A stretch of DNA of 64,000 bases from Bradyrhizobium yuanmingense. GTDB taxonomy: Bacteria > Pseudomonadota > Alphaproteobacteria > Rhizobiales > Xanthobacteraceae. The translations under genes and the position numbers were made by a program. Of the stretch, positions 51,985 through 60,806 are shown one piece after another; the stretch's first letter is position 1, and every line of letters starts with the position of its first letter. Location of the stretch: assembly GCF_900094575.1 (NCBI RefSeq), contig NZ_FMAE01000001.1, forward strand, positions 310,001-374,000, in the 5' to 3' direction. The notes beneath the pieces are model-generated. The model did no database searches. It saw nothing but the letters and a program-made list of their open reading frames with translations, and was not told where the DNA came from.

Positions 51985-52630
51985 AAGCGCCGGCCTTGGT
52001 CCGACGTCGCGCATCCTTGATCGCGACCGCAAGCGCAGCCTTCGTCTCGTTGACGAAATCCTCGACCAGCTCCTCGCGCGTGGCATGCGCCGCCTCGCCC
52101 GTGAACAGGCCCTGCTCGGCCAGCATCACCACGCCGTGCAGCGCCGCCCAGATCTTGAGCGCCTGCCGTTCGCGCAAATAGCCCACGGCGGGCGCTTCCA
52201 GAGCTTCGATGACGAGCGCAAAGGTCTCCCGCGTCGCCTCGTGCAGCTCGCTGCCCTTGGCCGCGCAGGACACCGTGCGCGAGGCGAACATCAGGCGGTA
52301 GATGCCATTCCGGCGCAAGCCGAAATCGAGCGTCGCCTGTGCGAGCCGCGAGAGCTTCGATTGCTGCGACGGCTTTGCCATCGCATCACGCAAGAGCGCC
52401 GAGAGCTGCCGGAATGCTTGCGCGGTAACGGCGGCGAGCAGCGCCTCGCGGTCGGCAAAATGCCGGTATGGCGCCGGCTGCGAGACCCCGAGCTTCTTGG
52501 CAAGCGCCTTGATGCTGATCGCCTCCGCGCCGCCCCGCTCTGCCTCTTGCAGTGCGGCCTCGATCAACGCATCGCGGAGATCGCCATGGTGGTAGGTCTT
52601 CGCGGGCTTGCGGGCTGGTCGTGAACGCAT
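51983..52630 (-). CDS. TetR/AcrR family transcriptional regulator
   Basis: A 215-residue TetR-type regulator. The helix-turn-helix is at about residues 14-60 (TYHHGDLRDALIEAALQ, ISIKALAKKLGVSQPAPYRHF), followed by a C-terminal domain of the TetR_C_33-like type (LWAALHGVVMLAEQGLF-type stretch near 165). It is divergent from the ferredoxin-P450 pair across 136 bp and probably represses it. The start at 52630 fits the family; a longer frame is mostly AT-rich promoter sequence. Confidence 0.9.
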   Translation of the reverse strand: MRSRPARKPAKTYHHGDLRDALIEAALQEAERGGAEAISIKALAKKLGVSQPAPYRHFADREALLAAVTAQAFRQLSALLRDAMAKPSQQSKLSRLAQATLDFGLRRNGIYRLMFASRTVSCAAKGSELHEATRETFALVIEALEAPAVGYLRERQALKIWAALHGVVMLAEQGLFTGEAAHATREELVEDFVNETKAALAVAIKDARRRTKAGA

Positions 52631-52657
52631 GTCGGGGCGAAGCCTACAAGTTCCCGC

Positions 52658-52687
52658 TTGACAAGGGAAGCCCGCCGCGAATGTAAT
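52658..52687 (+). promoter_or_regulatory. Possible promoter of the ferredoxin-P450 operon
   Basis: TTGACA at 52658-52663 and TGTAAT at 52682-52687 are 18 bp apart. They are followed by the unusually AT-rich run agtatataacttaaatag, where a TetR protein could bind. No perfect palindrome was found there. Confidence 0.45.
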
Positions 52688-52766
52688 AGTATATAACTTA
52701 AATAGAACCGAGATGAGGAAACGCGCCGCCTTCGCCCTCGCGCGCACACGACCAAGGAAGCCGAGA

Positions 52767-52976
52767 ATGGCAGAGCGACTGAAGGTTCACGTCGATCCCG
52801 ACAAATGCCAGGGCCATGCCCGCTGCAAGGCGCTCGCGCCGGAGCTTTTCGAGCTCGACGAATACGGCAACGCGCACGAAGCTGGTGACGGCACCGTCCC
52901 TCCGGGACTCGAGGACAAGGCCTGGCTTGCGAAATCCAACTGCCCGGAAATCGCAATCGATGTGATCGAGGAATAG
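52767..52976 (+). CDS. Small ferredoxin, P450 redox partner type
   Basis: A 69-residue ferredoxin. Cysteines are Cys14, Cys20 and Cys59 (CP near the end), and His17 stands where a fourth cysteine would be (CQGHARC). This is the pattern of [3Fe-4S] or atypical [4Fe-4S] ferredoxins that feed electrons to bacterial cytochrome P450s. The ATG at 52767 follows aaggaagccgag. Its stop at 52976 is 56 bp before the P450 start, so it is the natural partner. Confidence 0.93.
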   Translation: MAERLKVHVDPDKCQGHARCKALAPELFELDEYGNAHEAGDGTVPPGLEDKAWLAKSNCPEIAIDVIEE

Positions 52977-53032
52977 TGCGGCCGTTGCCGCCCCGCTGCG
53001 TTCAGCGAACACGAGCCAAGGGATTCCCTGCC

Positions 53033-54256
53033 ATGTCCGACGTCGACCAGCCTGTCGCCCATCCGCCCGTCACCGACTGGGTTCATGATTTCGACCACAC
53101 CGATCCGCAATGGACCGAGGACCCGTTCCCGATCTGGGACGAGCTGCGAGCCGTAAGCCCCGTGGTGCACACGAAACGCTTCCTCGGCTGCTATTTGCCG
53201 ACGACCTATGAGGCCGTGCGCGAGATCGCCAACGACACCGAGCACTTCTCCTCCCGCCGCATCATCGTCCGCGACGTACGGCCGGAAATCACCAGCAGGA
53301 ACGCAGCCCCGCCGATCACCTCCGATCCGCCCGAGCACAAGCCGGCCAAGCAATTGCTGCTGCCGCCGTTCACCCCGGACGCGATGAAGAAGCTCGAGCC
53401 GCGCGTCCGCGCCATCTGCAACGAGCTGATCGACGACTTCATCGCCGAGCAGAGGGTGGACGCTGCGGCGCGCTACACCAAGCACATCCCGGTTCGGGCG
53501 ATCGCGCACATGCTCGGTATTCCCGAGAGCGACAGCGACCTTTTCATCAATTGGATCCACATGATCCTTGAGCTCGGCATCAAGGACGAGAGCAAGCTGC
53601 TCCAGGCCGTGCAGGAGATGACGGCCTATTTCGGCGGCCACATCGAAGCGCGCAAGAGCAAGCCCACCGACGACCTGATCTCCTACCTGATGAACGCCAG
53701 GGACAAGAACGGCAATCCGCTCGAGGACACCCATGTGATGGGCTCGCTGCGCCTGCTGCTGATCGCCGGCATCGACACCACCTGGAGCGCGATCGGCTCC
53801 TCGCTCTGGCATCTTGCGAAGACGCCGGCCGACCGCGAGCGGCTAATCGCCGAGCCCGGACTGATTCCAACCGCCGTGGAGGAGCTGCTGCGCGCCTATT
53901 CGCCGGTGACGATGGCGCGCGAGGTGGTCAAGGAGACCACGGTGTCCGGCTGTCCGGTCAAGCCGGGCAACATGGTGCTGCTGTCGTTCCCGGCAGCCAA
54001 CCGCGACCCCACGATGTTTCCGGACGCTGACAAAGTCGTGATCGACCGGCGCGAGAATCGTCACGCGGCCTTCGGCCTCGGCATCCACCGCTGCGTCGGT
54101 TCCAACCTCGCGCGCATGGAAATGCAGGTGGCGCTGGAGGAATGGCTGAAGCGGATTCCCGACTTCCGGCTCGATCCGGCAGGCACTGTGACTTGGTCGC
54201 AAGGAACGGTGCGCGGCCCCCGCCAGTTGCCATTTTTGCTCGGAAAGGCGATGTAA
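53033..54256 (+). CDS. Cytochrome P450
   Basis: A 407-residue soluble bacterial P450. The haem-binding motif FGLGIHRCVGSN gives Cys354 as the iron ligand. The oxygen-binding helix has IAGIDTTW (about 242-249). The EELLR sequence near 282 lies in the K-helix region. The substrate is unknown; CYP family cannot be set by eye, though the style resembles alkyl- or terpenoid-acid hydroxylases of the class I system. ATG 53033 follows aagggattccc. A GTG at 52976 overlaps the ferredoxin stop and is less likely. Confidence 0.92.
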   Translation: MSDVDQPVAHPPVTDWVHDFDHTDPQWTEDPFPIWDELRAVSPVVHTKRFLGCYLPTTYEAVREIANDTEHFSSRRIIVRDVRPEITSRNAAPPITSDPPEHKPAKQLLLPPFTPDAMKKLEPRVRAICNELIDDFIAEQRVDAAARYTKHIPVRAIAHMLGIPESDSDLFINWIHMILELGIKDESKLLQAVQEMTAYFGGHIEARKSKPTDDLISYLMNARDKNGNPLEDTHVMGSLRLLLIAGIDTTWSAIGSSLWHLAKTPADRERLIAEPGLIPTAVEELLRAYSPVTMAREVVKETTVSGCPVKPGNMVLLSFPAANRDPTMFPDADKVVIDRRENRHAAFGLGIHRCVGSNLARMEMQVALEEWLKRIPDFRLDPAGTVTWSQGTVRGPRQLPFLLGKAM

Positions 54257-54341
54257 GGCCTTCCCAAAGGAAGCGGACAGGCCTTTCATGGCGGCGCGAC
54301 ACCAAGCACGCCTCCGCCATGCATCGCCACGAGCACAGGCC

Positions 54342-55001
54342 ATGACCGACGAGACGCCATCCGACAGCAAGCTGACGCGCACCAAGGAGAAGTGGGCGCG
54401 CGAGGGCCGCTTTCTCACCGGCAAGATGACACGCCCGGAGGATCAAAGGCTTCCGCCCGGGCAGCACCTCACCAAGGACTGGCCGGTACTCGATCTCGGG
54501 GTCACGCCGCCGGTCTCGCGCGAGCGCTGGCGGCTCGACGTCTATGGCGCGGTCGAGACCCCCGCGTTCTGGACCTTTGCCGAATTCGCCGCGCAGAAGC
54601 AGTCCCGGTTCACCTCGGACATCCATTGCGTCACGACCTGGTCGCGCTATGACAACGAGTGGGAAGGGCTCGCCACGCGCGAGCTGCTGGTGGCCTGCCA
54701 GCCGCGCGAGGATGCCCGCTTCGTCGTGCTGCATTCCTATGACGGTTACACCACCAACCTCGCGCTGGAGGATTTTGCCGCCGAGGACGCGCTGCTCGCC
54801 CACAGCTGGTCCGGCCAGCCGCTGACGGAGGAGCATGGCGGCCCGGTGCGGCTGGTCGTGCCGCACCTCTATTTCTGGAAGAGCGCGAAATGGCTCCAGG
54901 CCATCGAATTCCTGACCGAGGACGCGCCGGGCTTCTGGGAAGTCCGCGGCTATCATAACCGCGGTGATCCCTGGGCCGAGCAGCGCTATTCGGGCGATTA
55001 G
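54342..55001 (+). CDS. Sulfite oxidase-like molybdopterin oxidoreductase
   Basis: A 219-residue cytosolic protein of the SUOX/YedY-like molybdopterin fold. The metal-ligand cysteine is Cys96 in SDIHCVTTWSR, and GPVRLVVPHLYFWKSAKWL is the conserved late motif. There is no signal peptide and no dimerisation domain, so it is shorter than true sulfite oxidases and unlike Tat-exported MsrP. The start at 54342 gives the normal N-terminus. It lies 85 bp after the P450 and 25 bp before the hydrolase-OsmC gene. Confidence 0.88.
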   Translation: MTDETPSDSKLTRTKEKWAREGRFLTGKMTRPEDQRLPPGQHLTKDWPVLDLGVTPPVSRERWRLDVYGAVETPAFWTFAEFAAQKQSRFTSDIHCVTTWSRYDNEWEGLATRELLVACQPREDARFVVLHSYDGYTTNLALEDFAAEDALLAHSWSGQPLTEEHGGPVRLVVPHLYFWKSAKWLQAIEFLTEDAPGFWEVRGYHNRGDPWAEQRYSGD

Positions 55002-55026
55002 GTTCGAGCAAGACGGGGGGAAGCCC

Positions 55027-56250
55027 ATGCCGACGGAACGCTTTCAATTCACCGGCGAAGGCGGCCATCAGCTCGCGGCCGCGCTGGAGCTGCCTGACGG
55101 CGAGCCCGCGGCTTTCGCGCTGTTGGCGCATTGCTTCACCTGCGGCAAGGACACGCTGGCGGCCAAGCGCATCTCGGTCGCGCTCGCCGCCAAGGGCATC
55201 GCGGTGCTGCGCTTCGACTTCACCGGGCTCGGCTCCAGCGGCGGTGATTTCGCCAATTCGACGTTCTCCTCCAACGTTGCCGATCTCGTGCGCGCGGCCG
55301 ATCATCTGCGCGAGACCCGCAAGGCACCCTCGATCCTGATCGGCCATAGCCTGGGTGGCACCGCGATCCTCGCCGCTGCCGGACAAATTCCCGAGGCACG
55401 AGCGGTGGCCACCATCGCAGCGCCCTCGGATCCCGCCCACGTCACCGGCCTGTTCAGGGAGCATCTCGACAACATCCGCGCGCAAGGCGAGGTCGAAGTC
55501 TCGCTCGCGGGACGCCCGTTCCGGATCAAGCGCGAATTCCTCGACGACATCGCCGAGCACGAGCTGATGAAGGACGTCACCGGCCTGCACAAGGCGCTGC
55601 TGGTGATGCATTCGCCCGTTGACGATACCGTCGGCATCGACAACGCAACGAAGCTCTTCGTTGCAGCAAGACACCCCAAGAGCTTCGTCTCGCTCGACCA
55701 TGCCGATCATCTTCTGACCAAGCCTGCCGACGCGCTCTACGCCGCCGACGTGATCGTGGCTTGGGCCAGCCGTTACGTCGATGCAGCGACGCCCGCAAAG
55801 GCGATGGATCTGCCGGAGGAGCCGCGGAAGGTCGTGGTGCAGGAGACCCGCAAGAGCAAGTTCAACCAGACCATCATCGTCGGCCCGCATCATCTGGTGG
55901 CGGACGAGCCCATTGCAGCCGGCGGCGCGGATGCCGGGCCCGGCCCGTACGATTTCCTGCTCGCCGGCTTAGGTGCCTGCACCTCGATGACCATGCGTCT
56001 CTATGCCGACCGCAAGTCGCTGCCGCTCGACCGCGTCACGGTGACGCTGAAGCATTCCAAGATCTACGCCAAGGATTGTGCGGAGTGCGAGACCCGCGAG
56101 GGCATGCTCGACCAGATCGAGCGCGACATCGCGATCGACGGCGCCCTCGATGCCGAGCAGCGCAAGAAGCTGATGGAGATCGCCGACAAGTGCCCGGTGC
56201 ACCGGACGCTGACGTCGGAGATCCGGATCGTGACGAAAGCGGTGGAGTAG
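55027..56250 (+). CDS. Bifunctional alpha/beta hydrolase and OsmC family protein
   Basis: A 407-residue fusion. Residues 1-255 are an alpha/beta hydrolase with nucleophile Ser108 in GHSLGG, Asp199 or 200 in SPVDDTVG and His228 in DHADHLL. Residues 265-407 are an OsmC domain with the two redox cysteines Cys318 (GLGACTS) and Cys389 (DKCPV), as in OsmC/Ohr peroxidases; Cys351 and Cys354 are extra. OsmC proteins reduce organic peroxides, so the pair may remove a peroxide and an ester or thioester from one compound. The ATG at 55027 follows ggggggaag. Confidence 0.9.
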   Translation: MPTERFQFTGEGGHQLAAALELPDGEPAAFALLAHCFTCGKDTLAAKRISVALAAKGIAVLRFDFTGLGSSGGDFANSTFSSNVADLVRAADHLRETRKAPSILIGHSLGGTAILAAAGQIPEARAVATIAAPSDPAHVTGLFREHLDNIRAQGEVEVSLAGRPFRIKREFLDDIAEHELMKDVTGLHKALLVMHSPVDDTVGIDNATKLFVAARHPKSFVSLDHADHLLTKPADALYAADVIVAWASRYVDAATPAKAMDLPEEPRKVVVQETRKSKFNQTIIVGPHHLVADEPIAAGGADAGPGPYDFLLAGLGACTSMTMRLYADRKSLPLDRVTVTLKHSKIYAKDCAECETREGMLDQIERDIAIDGALDAEQRKKLMEIADKCPVHRTLTSEIRIVTKAVE

Positions 56251-56260
56251 CGATGCCCCA

Positions 56261-57721
56261 CTAGAAGCACGACGCCATCGTGCGCACGGCCGCGCTGATC
56301 TCGTTTTCGCGCCACGCCGCAAAGCCGAGCAGCAGGCCGTGATCGCGCGGCTTGCCGAGCGCCAGGCTGGACAAGGCGCGCGTTTCGACGCCCGCCTCGA
56401 CCAGCCGCTTCACCGCCGCCCGATCAGTGCGGCCGCGCTCGAGACGGGCGACGAGCTGGATACCGCCGGGGGGCACTTCGACCAAGAGCATGCCACCGAG
56501 ATGCCGCTGCAGCTCCTCGACAAGATGATCGCGGCGCGCGTGATAGAGCCGGCGCATGCGGCGCAGATGTGCGAGGAAGTGCCCATCGGCGATGAATTCG
56601 GCCAGCGCCTCCTGGATGTGGCTGGCGGCGATCAGTCCCATGTGCTGCTGCGCGATCTCCAAGGTGCTGACCAGCGCCGCCGGCGCGACCAGATAGCCGA
56701 GCCGGATGTCCGACCTCATCGCCTTCGAGAATGTGCCGACATAGAACACACGGCCATGGGCATCTAACCCCTGCAAGGCCGGCACCGGCCGGCTGTCGTA
56801 GTGGAATTCGCCGTCGTAATCGTCCTCGACGATCCAGGTCCTGCCGGGCCGGCTTGCCGCGAGAAACTCGGTTCGACGGGCTAGCGACATCAACCGGCCG
56901 GTTGGGTGCTGATGCGACGGCGTCATGAAGATCAGCCTGGGAGCTCCAAGGCCTGGCATTCGCTGCATGCCCTGTTCATCCAGCCTGATGCCGGTCAGGC
57001 GCGCGCCGGATGCGTGAAAGGCAGCCGCCGCGCCAGGATAGCCGGGGTCTTCAACCCATACATGATCGCCCGGTGAAATGAGTGTGGCAGCAATCAAGGT
57101 CAGCGCGGCCTGCGCGCTCGGCAGGATCATGATCTGCTCCGCCGTGGCGCGGACGTCCCGGTTCGTCGCCAGATAATTCGTCAGCGCCTCCCGCAGGCGC
57201 AGCCGGTTGACCGGTCCCAGCTCGCGCCTGCCTGCATGCACGGCACTGCGGCGCAGGCAGCGTGCCCAGACCTCGTTCGGAAACTCCCTGAAATCGCCCA
57301 GCCCCGGGCGCAGCGGTTTGAGCTCCCCCCGATAAGACATCGGCCAGTCGGCCTGCTGGAGCTTCGTAGCCCAAGGCGAGAGCCGCAGTTTGCCGACGCA
57401 TTCGCCCGCTGCGACGGCGCCCCGTTCGATGCGTTCGTGGCCGTCGATCATGACCACGGGACGGCGGCCATGAGACGCTGCGACATATCCCTCGGCCGCG
57501 AGCTGCTCGAACGCGTATGTGACGGTGTTGCGCGAGACGCCGAGATCGCTCGCAAGCCGTCGGCTCGACGGCAGCACGCGGCCTTTGCCGAGGCGGCCGG
57601 TCGCGATCAGGCCTCGCAGCTGGTTCGTCAGTTGCGCCACCAGCCCCTCGCCATCGGTCCGCTTCAGCTCGATCAACGCGGAGATCGTCGTGTCGGATAC
57701 TGGCACTCTCTTCTTCTCCAA
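56261..57721 (-). CDS. MocR-type transcriptional regulator (GntR fused to aminotransferase)
   Basis: A 486-residue regulator. The GntR winged helix is at about 24-92 (LPSSRRLASDLGVSRNTVTYAFEQL). A class I aminotransferase-like domain follows, with EDPGYPG, VEDDYDGEFHYD and the PLP lysine Lys333 in GTFSKAM. MocR proteins bind PLP and often control vitamin B6, GABA or taurine genes. The start is TTG at 57721, overlapping the operator region. Divergent from an EamA transporter, which it probably controls. Confidence 0.88.
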   Translation of the reverse strand: MEKKRVPVSDTTISALIELKRTDGEGLVAQLTNQLRGLIATGRLGKGRVLPSSRRLASDLGVSRNTVTYAFEQLAAEGYVAASHGRRPVVMIDGHERIERGAVAAGECVGKLRLSPWATKLQQADWPMSYRGELKPLRPGLGDFREFPNEVWARCLRRSAVHAGRRELGPVNRLRLREALTNYLATNRDVRATAEQIMILPSAQAALTLIAATLISPGDHVWVEDPGYPGAAAAFHASGARLTGIRLDEQGMQRMPGLGAPRLIFMTPSHQHPTGRLMSLARRTEFLAASRPGRTWIVEDDYDGEFHYDSRPVPALQGLDAHGRVFYVGTFSKAMRSDIRLGYLVAPAALVSTLEIAQQHMGLIAASHIQEALAEFIADGHFLAHLRRMRRLYHARRDHLVEELQRHLGGMLLVEVPPGGIQLVARLERGRTDRAAVKRLVEAGVETRALSSLALGKPRDHGLLLGFAAWRENEISAAVRTMASCF

Positions 57722-57744
57722 TCTGGCACTTTTTCAAATGCCAG
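57700..57744. promoter_or_regulatory. Direct and inverted ctggcact repeats, probable MocR operator
   Basis: CTGGCACT occurs at 57700-57707 and again at 57723-57730, 23 bp apart (about two turns). TGCCAG at 57739-57744 is the inverted copy, 10 bp from the second. Direct repeats of this spacing are known for MocR regulators. The first lies inside the start of the mocR-type gene, so autorepression is likely. Confidence 0.6.
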
Positions 57745-57789
57745 TCGGGATGCTATCCGGCGGCTCGGACTGCTTCAAGGACCTGCGAC

Positions 57790-58704
57790 ATGAACACCCT
57801 GTCACCCCGTGCGGCCATCGGCCTGTTCTTCATCGTGGTGCTGGCCTGGGGCGTGAATTGGTCGGTGACCAAGCAGCTCGTGCAGTTCGTCCCGCCGTTG
57901 TGGAGCGCGGCAATCCGGAGTTGGATCGCGCTGGCTGGATTGTTCGTGCTGCTCGGACTGAGCAACAATCTCGTGATCCCGGAGCGACGCGACTTTCCCG
58001 TGATCCTGAGCGTGGCGCTGCTGCATATGACGCTGTTCTCGATCCTGGTTGCCAGCGGCCTTCGCTTCCTGCCCGCAAGCAAGGGCATCGTGCTCGGCTA
58101 CACCACGCCGCTCTGGGTCGCACTCGCCGCGCCCCTTTTCGGCAAGGACACGCTGACGGCGCCGAAGCTCGCCGGCGCTCTGCTCGGGCTGATCGGCCTT
58201 GCCGTCATCCTGAATCCATCCTCGATCGACTGGACCAACCCAAACGTGCTGCTCGGCGCCGGCATGGTCATCCTGGCCGCGATCTCTTGGGCTGCGAACA
58301 TCATCTATATCCGCGCGCATCGCTGGATCGGATCTCCGCTTCAGCTTTTGCTTTGGCAGGTGCTCGTGGCAACGATCGTGCTGTCGGTCGGCGCGACGGC
58401 TGTGGATGGCCTCCCGCATGTGGAGTGGTCGTGGAGGCTCGTATTGTTGTTTCTCTATTCGGGCCTGGTCGGAACAGTCCTGGCTTATTGGGCGATGTCG
58501 ATGGTCAACAAGAGCATCTCAGCCCTGACGACGTCGCTCGGCACCACCGGGACACCGCTGGTCGGCATCGCCAGCGCTGCGATCCTTCTGGGTGAACCCA
58601 TCGACGCGAGCCTTGCCGTCGCGGCCGCGCTGATCGTCTCCGGCATCGGCCTTGCGACGCTGGGCGATCGGTTGTTGCGCAGTCAGGCCACCGCGAGAGG
58701 CTGA
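57790..58704 (+). CDS. EamA/DMT family transporter
   Basis: A 304-residue inner membrane protein with ten hydrophobic segments and an internal two-fold repeat of the EamA domain. The first half has FIVVLAWGVNWSVTKQLV and FLPASKGIVLGYTTPLWV. The second half has LAAISWAANIIYIRAHRWI and GTPLVGIASAAILLGEPI. Members export amino acids or metabolites. It is divergent from the MocR gene and overlaps the 3' end of the YeeE gene on the other strand by 22 bp. Confidence 0.9.
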   Translation: MNTLSPRAAIGLFFIVVLAWGVNWSVTKQLVQFVPPLWSAAIRSWIALAGLFVLLGLSNNLVIPERRDFPVILSVALLHMTLFSILVASGLRFLPASKGIVLGYTTPLWVALAAPLFGKDTLTAPKLAGALLGLIGLAVILNPSSIDWTNPNVLLGAGMVILAAISWAANIIYIRAHRWIGSPLQLLLWQVLVATIVLSVGATAVDGLPHVEWSWRLVLLFLYSGLVGTVLAYWAMSMVNKSISALTTSLGTTGTPLVGIASAAILLGEPIDASLAVAAALIVSGIGLATLGDRLLRSQATARG

Positions 58705-59738
58705 ACCCGCAGAACCCCGCGCAGGCCCGCCGCGGTGCCGAGCAGGATGCCGGCAGCCGCGACGAACGATCCCAGCGCGAGCGTAGACACGCCGGTGAGC
58801 CCCTGCCCGATCGAGCAGCCGAACGCCATCACGCCGCCGATCCCCATCAGCGCGGCACCGGTCCCTGAGCGGAGCATGTGGCGCGGCGAGGAATAGCCTT
58901 CGAGCTTGAAGCGGCCAGTTGCGAGTGCCGTCACCAGACTGCCGGCGAAGACGCCGGCCACCGTCGCGATGCCGAAGTTGAGCGTCAGTCCAGTCGAGAG
59001 CATGGCATATTGCAGGCTATCGGCGATCGGCGCGACGAACGTAAGGGAGGTCACGGGGACCGGATTGAAGTCGTCGGCACCGAGATAGCCGGTGGCCAGC
59101 CAGCCGCCGGCGACGAGGAGGCCCACAATGATGCCCGCTACGACCTGACCGGGCGAGCGACGGAACGCAGGATGCGCGAAAGCGAACAGGCTCAGCGCGA
59201 CGGTTGTCGCGGCCGCGGCGAGCGCGCGTGAAAGCGATTCCGTGAAGCCGAGCGTCGCCAGCAACGACGGCAGCGAATTGGCAGGAGCCGTGGCTTGCGT
59301 TGCCTGGACCAGCGCAATGCGCGCCGGTGCGATGAGGCCCTTCAGCGTCATCTGCGCGGCAATCGCGAGCACGATCACGACCACGAAGGAGCGGAGATTG
59401 CCGCGGCCGAGCAGCACCAGCGCCCGCGAGCCGCAGCCGTTCGAAAGCACCATGCCGTAGCCGAACAGCAGGCCGCCGAGGAACAGCACCGCCGGGGAAA
59501 ACGATTGCTGCAGATAGATCGACTTGCCGAGATCGACCGTGCCGCTGCCGGCGAGGAACTGGCTCGCGGCGATCGCAACAGCGATTGCGAGCGCGTAGGT
59601 CCGCACCAGCCGCCCGTCGCCCTCAGCCAGTAACCCGCGCATGCTGCTCATCAGGCAGAAACCGCTGAGCAGGCCAACGGCACCGTAGACGAGACCGATG
59701 GCCAGGCCGGCGAGGATAACGAGTTGCGTGGATTCCAT
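58683..59738 (-). CDS. YeeE/YedE family (thiosulfate-type) sulfur transporter
   Basis: A 351-residue membrane protein with about nine or more hydrophobic segments. The conserved cysteine motifs of the family are present: SGFCLMSSMRG near 25, LSNGCGSRALVLLGRG near 100 and MAFGCSIGQGLTG near 307. In the thiosulfate transporter TsuA these cysteines guide the sulfur ion through the pore. It starts 2 bp after the stop of the upstream alcohol dehydrogenase gene, so the two are one operon. Confidence 0.9.
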   Translation of the reverse strand: MESTQLVILAGLAIGLVYGAVGLLSGFCLMSSMRGLLAEGDGRLVRTYALAIAVAIAASQFLAGSGTVDLGKSIYLQQSFSPAVLFLGGLLFGYGMVLSNGCGSRALVLLGRGNLRSFVVVIVLAIAAQMTLKGLIAPARIALVQATQATAPANSLPSLLATLGFTESLSRALAAAATTVALSLFAFAHPAFRRSPGQVVAGIIVGLLVAGGWLATGYLGADDFNPVPVTSLTFVAPIADSLQYAMLSTGLTLNFGIATVAGVFAGSLVTALATGRFKLEGYSSPRHMLRSGTGAALMGIGGVMAFGCSIGQGLTGVSTLALGSFVAAAGILLGTAAGLRGVLRVQPLAVA

Positions 59739-59740
59739 GG

Positions 59741-60742
59741 TTACGGCTTCAGGATCACCCGGTCACGCGAGGAGCCGGCGACCGCAACATACGCTTCCTT
59801 CGCGCGCTCCAGCGGATAGATCGCATTCGCCCTGATCGGAAACGGCTTCAGATGGCCGCTCGCAAAACCCGGCCCGATGTCGCGCAGCACCGCACCCGTC
59901 GCGGCCGAGGATAGACCCAGCGTGTCGATGCCGACATAAGTGTGCTGGCCCCGATAGAATTCGAGGATGTTGAACTGCACGATGCGGTCGATCGCGGCGA
60001 TCAGGATTTGGCGGCCGCGAAGCGCGAGCGATTTGTGCGCGGCCTGGAAATAGGGATCGCCGACCGTGTTGAAGACGACGTCGGCGCCCTTGCCGCCGGT
60101 CAATTCGTGCACGCGCGCGGCGATTTCGGTGGCGGAGGCGTCGATCACCTCGATGGGCGCGTTGGTGTGGCCTTCATAGGCTTCCGCCCTGCGCACCACA
60201 CCGATCACGCGCGCGCCCTGCCAGGTCGCGATCTGCACCGCGGCCTGACCGACCTTGCCATTCACCCCGAAAACCAGAACGGTCTCGCCGCGCTTCGGCA
60301 CGCCCGCCCTGCGAAAGCCTTCCATCGCGGTCACGAAGGGCACGCCGATGCCGGCGGCCTCCTCCCAGGACACAGTCTTCGGCTTCTCCACGACCGCATC
60401 GGCTTCGACCACGAGATGGCTCGCATGAGTGCCGTCACGACGAATGCCGAGGTCCCCGGACGAGCCGAACACTTCGTTCCCAATGGTGCCGGCGGGCCCG
60501 TCAATCACCACGCCGGCATAGTCGCGGCCGGGGGTCCGGGGGAACACGGCATAGGGCATCAGCCCGGTCGCAGCCTTGACGTCGGAGGGATTGACCGCGG
60601 CAGCCTTCACCTCGATCAGAAGATCGTTCGGCCCGCGCGCAAGCATCTGCCGCTCAATTGTCGGCGCAAGCGCAGCGGCATTTTCAGCTTTGGCGCTGAG
60701 GCGCACACAGCGCGCTTCGACGGTTTTGGCATCGGCTGACAT
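59741..60742 (-). CDS. Quinone-oxidoreductase-type alcohol dehydrogenase, MDR family
   Basis: A 333-residue medium-chain dehydrogenase/reductase of the quinone oxidoreductase type. GRDYAGVVIDGPAG (about 74-87) and the nucleotide site VFGVNGKVGQAAVQIA (about 157-172) are clear. The structural and catalytic zinc cysteines of alcohol dehydrogenases are not seen, so it is probably zinc-free and acts on an enone or quinone. It precedes the sulfur transporter gene by 2 bp and follows paaK by 64 bp on the same strand. Confidence 0.87.
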   Translation of the reverse strand: MSADAKTVEARCVRLSAKAENAAALAPTIERQMLARGPNDLLIEVKAAAVNPSDVKAATGLMPYAVFPRTPGRDYAGVVIDGPAGTIGNEVFGSSGDLGIRRDGTHASHLVVEADAVVEKPKTVSWEEAAGIGVPFVTAMEGFRRAGVPKRGETVLVFGVNGKVGQAAVQIATWQGARVIGVVRRAEAYEGHTNAPIEVIDASATEIAARVHELTGGKGADVVFNTVGDPYFQAAHKSLALRGRQILIAAIDRIVQFNILEFYRGQHTYVGIDTLGLSSAATGAVLRDIGPGFASGHLKPFPIRANAIYPLERAKEAYVAVAGSSRDRVILKP

Positions 60743-60806
60743 GAAAAGACCCGCGATTTCTCGCGGGCCTTGTCGCCTCTGGCGCCGGTCGAGTCAATCC
60801 GTCCGG

